Source of the DNA: Pseudomonas sp. Irchel 3E13
Lineage (GTDB): Bacteria; Pseudomonadota; Gammaproteobacteria; Pseudomonadales; Pseudomonadaceae
Direction of reading: 5' to 3'
Assembly: GCF_900187455.1 (NCBI RefSeq)
Contig: NZ_FYDX01000027.1
Span: 1 to 64,000, forward strand
DNA length: 64,000 nucleotides
Shown piece after piece: positions 7,926 through 14,857 of the stretch; the stretch's first letter is position 1, and each line of letters opens with the position of its first letter. The notes below the pieces were generated by a model that saw only the letters and a program-made list of their open reading frames with translations, was not told where the DNA came from and did not search any database. The translations under genes and the position numbers were made by a program.

Positions 7926-9992
7926 TTAAGCGTCTGGTTGCGCCTGGAAAGGCGTTTCCTTGTCGGTGCGCTCTTTCTTGCCGAAGGCGGCGATGCCGAC
8001 CTTGATGGCGAAGAACAGGACGCTGAACACGACGATCAGGAACAGCACAGTCAGGGTAGCGTTGGTGTAGGCGTTGAAGATCACGTGCTGCATCTGCCCG
8101 ATGTCCTTGGCCGGTGCCAGTACCTGGCCGGCGTCCAGCGCGGTGCTGTACTTGTTGGCCAGGGCCAGGAAGCCGACGGCCGGGTTCGGGTCGAACAGCT
8201 TGATCAGGCCCGCGGTGGTGGTGCAAATCAGCAGCCATACTGCTGGAACCAGTGTGACCCACATGTAGCGCTGGCGCTTCATTTTGATCAGGACCACGGT
8301 GCCGAGCATCAGCGCGATACCGGCCAGCATCTGGTTGGAGATGCCGAACAGCGGCCACAAGGTGTTGATGCCACCCAGCGGATCGATCACGCCTTGATAC
8401 AACAGATAACCCCACAGCGCTACGCAGCCGGCGGTGGCCAGCAGGTTGGCGCCCCAGGATTCGGTGCGTTTCAGCGCCGGAACGAAGCTGCCCAGCAGGT
8501 CCTGCAGCATGAAGCGACCGGCTCGGGTACCGGCGTCTACCGCGGTGAGGATGAACAGCGCCTCGAACAGGATCGCGAAGTGGTACCAGAACGCCATGGT
8601 GTTCTCACCCGGCAACACCTGGTGGAGGATCTGCGCGATACCCACCGCCAGGGTCGGCGCACCACCGGCACGGGCCAGGATGGTGTGCTCGCCGATGTCA
8701 CGGGCGGTTGCTTCGAGCTGCTCCGGCGTGATCGCGAAGCCCCAACTGCTGACGGTCTGCGCCACCGACACGACGTCGGCGCCGACCACTGCGGCCGGGC
8801 TGTTCATGGCGAAGTAGACACCCGGCTCGATCACCGAGGCGGCAACCATGGCCATGATGGCGACGAAGGACTCCATCAACATCCCGCCGTAGCCGATGTA
8901 ACGGGCGTTGGTTTCGTTGTCCAGCAGCTTGGGCGTGGTGCCCGAGGAGATCAGCGCATGGAAGCCGGACACGGCGCCACAGGCGATGGTGATGAACAGG
9001 AACGGGAACAGGGTGCCTTTCCAGACCGGACCGGTGCCGTCGGTGAACTGGGTCAGCGCCGGCATTTTCAGCTCGGGCGCGATGACCAGGATGCCGATGG
9101 CCAGGGCAATGATGGTACCGATCTTGAGGAAGGTGGACAGGTAGTCACGCGGTGCCAGCACCAGCCAGACCGGCAGCACCGCAGCGACGAAGCCATAGCC
9201 CACCAGCATCCAGGTGATCTGCACGCCGGTGAAGGTGAACGCCGGGCCCCAGACCGGATCTGCGGCAACCTGGCCCCCCAGCCAGATCGACAGGAGCAGC
9301 AGCACCACGCCGATCAGCGAGATCTCGCCGATGTGGCCCGGGCGGATGTAGCGCATATAAATGCCCATGAACATCGCGATCGGGATGGTCGCCATCACCG
9401 TGAACATGCCCCATGGGCTCTCGGCCAGGGCCTTGACCACGATCAGCGCCAGCACCGCGAGGATGATGATCATGATCAGGAAGCAGCCGAACAGCGCGAT
9501 GGTCCCCGGGATCCGGCCCATTTCCTCGCGCACCATGTCGCCCAGGGAGCGGCCGTTGCGGCGAGTGGAGAGGAACAGGATCATGAAATCCTGCACCGCG
9601 CCGGCCAGGACCACGCCGGCAATCAGCCAGAGCGTGCCGGGCAGATAGCCCATTTGCGCGGCGAGAACCGGACCGACCAGCGGGCCGGCGCCGGCAATGG
9701 CGGCGAAGTGGTGACCGAAGAGGATGTGCTTGTTGGTCGGGACGTAGTCCAGGCCATCGTTGTTAAGGACCGCCGGAGTGGCCCGGCGCGGATCCAGTTG
9801 CATCACCTTGGTGGCGATGAACAGGCTGTAGTAACGGTATGCAACCAGATAAATCGCCACCGAGGCGACGACAATCCACAAGGCATTGATGGCTTCGCCA
9901 CGCCGCAGGGCAACCACCCCGAGCGCACAGGCCCCTATCACTGCCAGCGCCAGCCAGGGAATATGGCGGGCCAGGCTATTATTGTTGTTCAT
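7926..9992 (-). CDS. cstA: CstA-family carbon starvation / pyruvate transporter
   Basis: A 688-residue inner-membrane protein with many hydrophobic segments, beginning LARHIPWLALAVIGACALG. Family landmarks are FGHHFAAIAGAGPLVGPVLA near residue 95 and the C-terminal CstA region. CstA and BtsT of E. coli import peptides or pyruvate with protons when carbon is scarce, and this length is close to theirs. The ATG at 9992 has GGAAG nine bases upstream. It heads a probable three-gene unit with ybdD and the CobW GTPase. Choosing between CstA-like and BtsT-like substrates needs a phylogeny. Confidence 0.92.
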   Translation of the reverse strand: MNNNNSLARHIPWLALAVIGACALGVVALRRGEAINALWIVVASVAIYLVAYRYYSLFIATKVMQLDPRRATPAVLNNDGLDYVPTNKHILFGHHFAAIAGAGPLVGPVLAAQMGYLPGTLWLIAGVVLAGAVQDFMILFLSTRRNGRSLGDMVREEMGRIPGTIALFGCFLIMIIILAVLALIVVKALAESPWGMFTVMATIPIAMFMGIYMRYIRPGHIGEISLIGVVLLLLSIWLGGQVAADPVWGPAFTFTGVQITWMLVGYGFVAAVLPVWLVLAPRDYLSTFLKIGTIIALAIGILVIAPELKMPALTQFTDGTGPVWKGTLFPFLFITIACGAVSGFHALISSGTTPKLLDNETNARYIGYGGMLMESFVAIMAMVAASVIEPGVYFAMNSPAAVVGADVVSVAQTVSSWGFAITPEQLEATARDIGEHTILARAGGAPTLAVGIAQILHQVLPGENTMAFWYHFAILFEALFILTAVDAGTRAGRFMLQDLLGSFVPALKRTESWGANLLATAGCVALWGYLLYQGVIDPLGGINTLWPLFGISNQMLAGIALMLGTVVLIKMKRQRYMWVTLVPAVWLLICTTTAGLIKLFDPNPAVGFLALANKYSTALDAGQVLAPAKDIGQMQHVIFNAYTNATLTVLFLIVVFSVLFFAIKVGIAAFGKKERTDKETPFQAQPDA

Positions 9993-10174
9993 GGTTCGCT
10001 TCCAGCTAGTGGATAAAAAGGTAGCTTTTCGAGTCTAGCGATACTGGCCGGAAAGGCCAGCCCCAACGTTGGTCTAGAGCCTCCAGAGCCCATGGCCACC
10101 ATCGCAGATTGCGCCCCTTGCCGAGCGCTGGCAAGCACTGCGCTATAGTTCAGAGGAACCTTGGAGGGCCGAGC

Positions 10175-10540
10175 ATGAGCGACCAGAATGAACGTCGACG
10201 CTTCAAACGCATTGCCTTCGATGCGCCAACCGAACTGGTTCAGGGTGAGCGGTGCTGGCCGGTCAAATTGATCGATATCTCGCTCAAAGGCCTGTTGATC
10301 GAGTCTCCGGAGTACTGGGACGGTGACGGCGAGCAATTATTCGAGGCCGCCGTGCATCTGAGCGAAGACGCTGTAGTCAGGATGCAGGTGCAATTGCGCC
10401 ATATAGAGCCCCCACATCTGGGCTTCATTTGTCTACACATCGATCTGGACTCGATGGAGCACCTGTGCCGCCTTATCGAGCTCAACCTGGCTGACCGCAC
10501 CGAATTGGAGCGGGAATTCCACGAACTCATCGAAGTTTAA
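10175..10540 (+). CDS. mapZ: MapZ-like single-domain PilZ protein
   Basis: A 121-residue PilZ protein that should bind cyclic di-GMP through the N-terminal RRRFKR arginines (residues 8-13) and the DISLKG motif (about residues 36-41). In P. aeruginosa the homologue MapZ (PA4608) binds c-di-GMP and inhibits the chemotaxis methyltransferase CheR1; the N-terminal sequence, length and position near cstA and radA fit that protein. ATG 10175 has GGAGGG seven bases upstream and a TATAGT -10-like element before it. It lies about 6 kb from the c-di-GMP enzyme MorA, but no direct link is shown. Confidence 0.85.
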   Translation: MSDQNERRRFKRIAFDAPTELVQGERCWPVKLIDISLKGLLIESPEYWDGDGEQLFEAAVHLSEDAVVRMQVQLRHIEPPHLGFICLHIDLDSMEHLCRLIELNLADRTELEREFHELIEV

Positions 10541-10610
10541 GATCGTTTAGCCTGCTACCCACTAGAACCTGACGACCTGATCAGCTTTAAATCCCGCTAA
10601 TCCCCTACAC

Positions 10611-10637
10611 CTGAAAGGCCCTTTCGTGGCCTTTCAG
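10611..10637. repeat. Hairpin after the PilZ gene
   Basis: A perfect ten-base stem (10611-10620 with 10628-10637) with a seven-base loop. No T-run follows, so it is not a standard terminator, though it may protect or attenuate the mapZ transcript. Confidence 0.5.
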
Positions 10638-10720
10638 CGCTGAAGCACGCCTGTTGGAACGAAAGCTGCAAAGGTGATCGTGCTCAAGTCAAGGGCAGAG
10701 TGTCCCTGAGACAATCAAAA

Positions 10721-10734
10721 AATTGTATACAATT
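10721..10734. promoter_or_regulatory. GntR(FadR)-type operator upstream of the permease
   Basis: AATTGTATACAATT is a perfect 14-base palindrome fitting the FadR-subfamily consensus T-N-G-T/A-C-N-A, 68 bases before the permease start. The same TTGTATACAA core occurs near 42.88 kb. No GntR gene is in the window, so the regulator is unlinked. Confidence 0.6.
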
Positions 10735-10802
10735 GTGCTGGCAATCTTATGTAGCAGTTGTCTACAGTGGCGGCACAACAATAAAACAGAGATCACGCTC
10801 CC

Positions 10803-12323
10803 ATGAACACGTCCTCACCAAGCACGTCTTCAGTTCCGCGTCCTGAAGACGAAAATCTCGGCCTGGGTCCCAACCTGGCCTATGGTCTGCAACACGTTTT
10901 GACGATGTATGGCGGTATCGTTGCTGTCCCCCTGATTCTCGGCCAGGCCGCGGGTCTCGGGCCTGCGGAGATTGGTCTTTTGATCGCCGCGTCCCTGTTC
11001 GCCGGTGGCCTGGCCACCCTGCTGCAAACCCTTGGCCTGCCGTTCTTCGGCTGCCAGTTGCCGCTGGTACAGGGTGTGTCCTTCGCCGGCGTCGCCACCA
11101 TGGGCGCCATCCTTTCCACTGAAGGCGGCGGTGGCCTGCCGGGGGTATTGGGCGCTGTCATGGCGGCCTCGTTCCTCGGCTTCCTGATTACGCCGATCTT
11201 CTCGCGCATCACCAAGTTCTTCCCGCCACTGGTGACCGGTATCGTCATCACCACCATCGGCCTGACCCTGATGCCGGTCGCGGCCCGCTGGGTGATGGGT
11301 GGCAACAGCAAATCGCCGGAATTCGGCAGCATGGAAAACATCGGCCTGGCGGCCCTGACCTTCACCTTCGTGCTGCTCCTGAGCAAGCTCGGCAGTGCGT
11401 CGATCTCGCGCCTGTCGATCCTCCTGGCGATGGTCATCGGCACCCTGATCGCCTGGTCGCTGGGCATGGCCGACTTCAGCAAGGTGCTGGAAGGCCCGAT
11501 GGTCGCCCTGCCCTCGCCATTCCATTTCGGCATGCCGACCTTCCACATCGCCGCGATCCTGTCGATGTGCATCGTCATCATCGTGACCCTGGTGGAAACC
11601 TCGGCGGACATCCTTGCGGTCGGCGAAATCATCGACACCAAGGTTGACTCCAAGCGTCTGGGCGACGGCCTGCGCGCCGACATGGCGTCGAGCATCCTGG
11701 CACCGATCTTCGGTTCCTTCACCCAGAGCGCGTTCGCCCAGAACGTCGGCCTGGTGGCTGTGACCGGGGTCAAGAGCCGTTATGTGGTGGCGACCGGCGG
11801 GGTGATCCTGGTGGTCCTCGGTCTGCTGCCGATCATGGGCCGGGTCATTGCCGCAGTACCGACCTCGGTGCTCGGTGGCGCCGGTATCGTGCTGTTCGGC
11901 ACCGTGGCTGCCAGTGGTATCCGTACCCTGTCCAAGGTGGAATACAAGAACAACATGAACCTGATCATCGTCGCCGCCTCGCTGGGCTTCGGCATGATCC
12001 CGATCGCCGCGCCGAACTTCTACGATCACTTCCCGAACTGGTTCGAAACCATCTTCCACTCGGGGATCAGCTCGGCGGCCATCATGGCTATCTCGCTGAA
12101 CCTGCTGTTCAACCACTTCAAGACCGGCAACTCGGACCAGCAGTCGGTATTCGCCGCAGGCTACGAGCGCACCCTGAACTACTCCGACATCTCCGTGCTG
12201 CGTGATGGCGACTACTTCAAGGACGGCAAATTGTTCGACGCCGAAGGCAAGGAAGTCCCGGTGGTGGACCATGACGGCAACCCCGACACGGCCCCGCGAA
12301 GACAGGCCGTAGCGGAACACTGA
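10803..12323 (+). CDS. NCS2-family uracil/xanthine/urate permease
   Basis: A 506-residue inner-membrane nucleobase:cation symporter of the NCS2 (nucleobase-ascorbate) family. Family motifs seen are GLQHVLTMYGG near the N-terminus, QGVSFAG, the ETSADILAVGEI segment and QNVGLVAVTGVKSRYV. About a dozen hydrophobic segments are visible. The sequence resembles xanthine/uric-acid carriers more than UraA, but the substrate cannot be fixed by eye. The start is ATG 10803, as no closer ATG fits. A GntR-type palindrome precedes it and a strong terminator follows, so it is a single-gene unit. Confidence 0.88.
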   Translation: MNTSSPSTSSVPRPEDENLGLGPNLAYGLQHVLTMYGGIVAVPLILGQAAGLGPAEIGLLIAASLFAGGLATLLQTLGLPFFGCQLPLVQGVSFAGVATMGAILSTEGGGGLPGVLGAVMAASFLGFLITPIFSRITKFFPPLVTGIVITTIGLTLMPVAARWVMGGNSKSPEFGSMENIGLAALTFTFVLLLSKLGSASISRLSILLAMVIGTLIAWSLGMADFSKVLEGPMVALPSPFHFGMPTFHIAAILSMCIVIIVTLVETSADILAVGEIIDTKVDSKRLGDGLRADMASSILAPIFGSFTQSAFAQNVGLVAVTGVKSRYVVATGGVILVVLGLLPIMGRVIAAVPTSVLGGAGIVLFGTVAASGIRTLSKVEYKNNMNLIIVAASLGFGMIPIAAPNFYDHFPNWFETIFHSGISSAAIMAISLNLLFNHFKTGNSDQQSVFAAGYERTLNYSDISVLRDGDYFKDGKLFDAEGKEVPVVDHDGNPDTAPRRQAVAEH

Positions 12324-12339
12324 TAACGCGGCAAACCTG

Positions 12340-12370
12340 AAGGGCCGGTGCGAAAGCACCGGCCCTTTTT
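12340..12370 (+). terminator. Rho-independent terminator of the permease
   Basis: A 12-base perfect stem (12340-12351 with 12356-12367) with a GAAA tetraloop, followed by T's. Textbook intrinsic terminator. Confidence 0.93.
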
Positions 12371-12497
12371 CTGTTTTTAGTGTCCGCCGTCAGCTTCGTT
12401 CAACATTTCGACATAGGGTCATGGCACATTGCCGTCACTGGACTATCGTCATCGGTCCGTATGGAACCCCTTCACATGGAATATGGAGAGCGTGAAC

Positions 12498-14063
12498 ATG
12501 ACTTATGTCCGCAAGGATCTGTGGAACCTGGGCGAAACCTGGAACCCGACGCTGCTGTGGTACGCCAAGGCAATCCGTGAACTGCAATCGCGCCCCATCG
12601 ATGACCCGACCAGTTGGCGCTTCCTCGCCGCGATCCATGGTTTCAACAAGGAGCTGTGGGTCACCGACGGTTACTACACCCCTGGTGAAAAACTGCCGGC
12701 ACCCGCTGACCGCGAACTGTTCTGGGACCAGTGCCAGCACCGGACCTGGTTCTTCCTGCCGTGGCACCGCCCTTATCTGTTGTCGTTCGAGAAGATCGTC
12801 CGTGACGCCATCGTCAAGCTGGGCGGCCCCGCAGACTGGGCGCTGCCGTATTGGGATTACGACGACTACGCAGAGCGCCCCGACACCCTCGGCCTGCCCC
12901 AGGAGTTCTACGACAAGACCCTCCCGGACGGCACGCCAAACCCCCTCGCCTTACCGGTAGACCTGCGCTACGGCATCGACGGAAACGGCAACATCACCCT
13001 CGCCCCCGTACAACTCGACCTTGCCCGCGCGTTCAAAGAAGCGGAGTACACGGGCGTCCAGACCGGCGGTTCCCCGGGCTTTGGTGGCGCAGCCACCGGC
13101 TTCAACCACGGCAGCACCCGCGACTACCCGTTCGGCCTGCTGGAAAGCAGCCCGCACAACAACGTGCACAACATGGTCGGCGGTGACAACGGCAAGCCGG
13201 ACACCTCCCCGGAATACCATGAAGGCCTGATGGCCGATCCGCGTACCGCCGGCCTCGACCCGGTGTTCTGGCTGCACCACGCCAACATCGACCGGCTCTG
13301 GCAGATCTGGCTGAACCGAGATCCAAGCCACCAGAACCCGACCGAATCCGCCTTCGTCAATGGCCCCCCGCAAGGCCGTCCGTTCATCTTCCCGGATGAA
13401 AACGGTGAAAGCACTTTCTGGAAAGTCGGTCAGACCCTCGACCTGAAAGCGCTGGGCTATACCTACGAAAGCTTCCACGATCCCGTACCGAAACCTGCGA
13501 AAGCCGCGAAGGACGCTGTCGCCTTCGCCGCTCGCCCAACGGTGGCCGCCGTGAAAGATCCTGTCGTCGAACTGATCGGTGCCAACAGTGGCAGCGTGAA
13601 ACTGCAGGGCCGCAAGAGCGCCACGCAAGTGCGGCTGGACAAACCGGGCGTCGCCAAAGTGGCGAAAAGCCTGGCCGCGAAGGGCCTGCGAGCGGAAAAC
13701 GTCGCCGCGCCTGGTCACGAGCGGGTTTTCCTCAATCTGGAAAACATCCGCGGACGCCGCAACAATCTGTTCATCGAGGTCTACATCAACGTGCCGGACG
13801 GCGAGCAACCCGGCGTCCATCCGGAACTGCGTGCCGGCGGCGTGTCGTTGTTCGGTATCGCGGCCGCCAGTGATGCCAGCGATCCACACGGCGGCGGCGG
13901 TGTCAGCGCCTCGCTGGAGATCACTGAAATCGTCGACGCGCTGCGCGCCAGCGGTGGGCTCGATCTGGAGCATCTGCAGGTCAGCCTGTATCCCGACAAG
14001 GAACTGGGTGCCGGCGACAGCATTTCGGTAGGACGCATCAGTATCTACCGTCAGGGCGAGTGA
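12498..14063 (+). CDS. Tyrosinase / polyphenol oxidase with PPO-like C-terminal domain
   Basis: A 521-residue type-3 copper enzyme expected to hydroxylate monophenols and oxidise o-diphenols to quinones. CuA ligands are visible as H47, H81 and H90 in the HRTWFFLPWHRPYL stretch; CuB as H220 and H224 (HNNVH) and H260/H261 in DPVFWLHHANIDRLW. C79-x-H81 matches the Cys-His thioether arrangement of fungal tyrosinases and hemocyanins, which Streptomyces tyrosinases lack. Residues about 340-521 form a beta-rich tail resembling the plant polyphenol-oxidase C-terminal domain. No signal peptide is seen. ATG 12498 follows GGAG by nine bases; the ORF could start upstream at ATG 12483. A DUF2182 gene follows immediately. 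Confidence 0.9.
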   Translation: MTYVRKDLWNLGETWNPTLLWYAKAIRELQSRPIDDPTSWRFLAAIHGFNKELWVTDGYYTPGEKLPAPADRELFWDQCQHRTWFFLPWHRPYLLSFEKIVRDAIVKLGGPADWALPYWDYDDYAERPDTLGLPQEFYDKTLPDGTPNPLALPVDLRYGIDGNGNITLAPVQLDLARAFKEAEYTGVQTGGSPGFGGAATGFNHGSTRDYPFGLLESSPHNNVHNMVGGDNGKPDTSPEYHEGLMADPRTAGLDPVFWLHHANIDRLWQIWLNRDPSHQNPTESAFVNGPPQGRPFIFPDENGESTFWKVGQTLDLKALGYTYESFHDPVPKPAKAAKDAVAFAARPTVAAVKDPVVELIGANSGSVKLQGRKSATQVRLDKPGVAKVAKSLAAKGLRAENVAAPGHERVFLNLENIRGRRNNLFIEVYINVPDGEQPGVHPELRAGGVSLFGIAAASDASDPHGGGGVSASLEITEIVDALRASGGLDLEHLQVSLYPDKELGAGDSISVGRISIYRQGE

Positions 14064-14065
14064 GG

Positions 14066-14857
14066 ATGAGCGTCAGGCAACGTAGCCTCGCCTGGCTGCA
14101 CAGTCCCTGGCCATGGCTGGCCACCGCCAGCCTGGCGGGGTGGGCGGCATTGGCGGCAGCACCGACACAATCGGCGCTGCCGGCCTTCTGCGGCTCGATT
14201 GCCGACCTGCTCTCGACGCTCGGCTGGAGTGGCATCAGCCAGGCCCTGGTGCTCGACCCGTTGGGGCTATGGCAGTCCTGGCTAGTGATGCTGCTGGCGA
14301 TGATGCCGTTGCTGCTCGCCAGTCCCATGGCAACCCTTTGGCAACGCAGCCTGCCACGGCGCCGTCCGCTGGCGGTGGCGTTGTTCGTGGCGGGTTACGT
14401 TGCGCTGTGGAGTGTCGCCGGGATCGTGCTGACCCTGCTGTCGATCGGCCTCAAGCTGGTGGCCGGCGAAGCGCTGTGGCTGGCAACGGCGCTGGCGATG
14501 CTGGTTGCGCTGGTGTGGCAAGCCACACCGCTCAAGCAGAAAAGCCTCAACCGCTGCCACGCCTCACCCCGGATTTCCGCCTTCGGCTGGGACATGGCGG
14601 CGGATTGCCTGGGCTACGGCGTGAGCAAGGCCGGCTGGTGCATCCTCGCCTGCTGGCCGGCCATGCTGTTGCCGATGCTGGTTCAGCAGGGACATCTGCT
14701 GGTGATGTTGCTGTGCACGCTCTGGCTGGTGCATGAACGTCAGCGTCCGGCGCGAGCCATGCGCTGGCGCTGGCCGCTGCCGGCGCCTCATCGCATCAGA
14801 AGCGGTACTCAAGCATCCCGGTCAGGGTTCGACCCCGTGCAAGAGACAGGTTGTTGA
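14066..14857 (+). CDS. DUF2182-family predicted metal-binding membrane protein
   Basis: A roughly 263-residue integral membrane protein. Hydrophobic segments lie at about 15-35, 65-85, 100-125, 130-150 and 190-225. The family signature QATPLKQKSLNRC is followed by a short loop and a GWCILACWPAML segment, both containing cysteine, which led the family to be described as metal-binding. It starts two bases after the tyrosinase stop, so the two form an operon. A role in copper supply to, or membrane partnering of, the tyrosinase is inference from position. Its last 20 or so codons overlap the 3' end of the convergent receptor gene and look unlike membrane sequence. Confidence 0.75.
   Translation: MSVRQRSLAWLHSPWPWLATASLAGWAALAAAPTQSALPAFCGSIADLLSTLGWSGISQALVLDPLGLWQSWLVMLLAMMPLLLASPMATLWQRSLPRRRPLAVALFVAGYVALWSVAGIVLTLLSIGLKLVAGEALWLATALAMLVALVWQATPLKQKSLNRCHASPRISAFGWDMAADCLGYGVSKAGWCILACWPAMLLPMLVQQGHLLVMLLCTLWLVHERQRPARAMRWRWPLPAPHRIRSGTQASRSGFDPVQETGC

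Noticed and set aside
7803..10016. Long reading frame antisense to cstA
   Set aside because: Mirror of a GC-rich membrane-protein gene; product is rich in His, Asp, Gln and Gly with no recognisable domain.
10611..10637. Intrinsic terminator after the PilZ gene
   Set aside because: The stem is good but there is no T-run on either side; listed as a hairpin instead.
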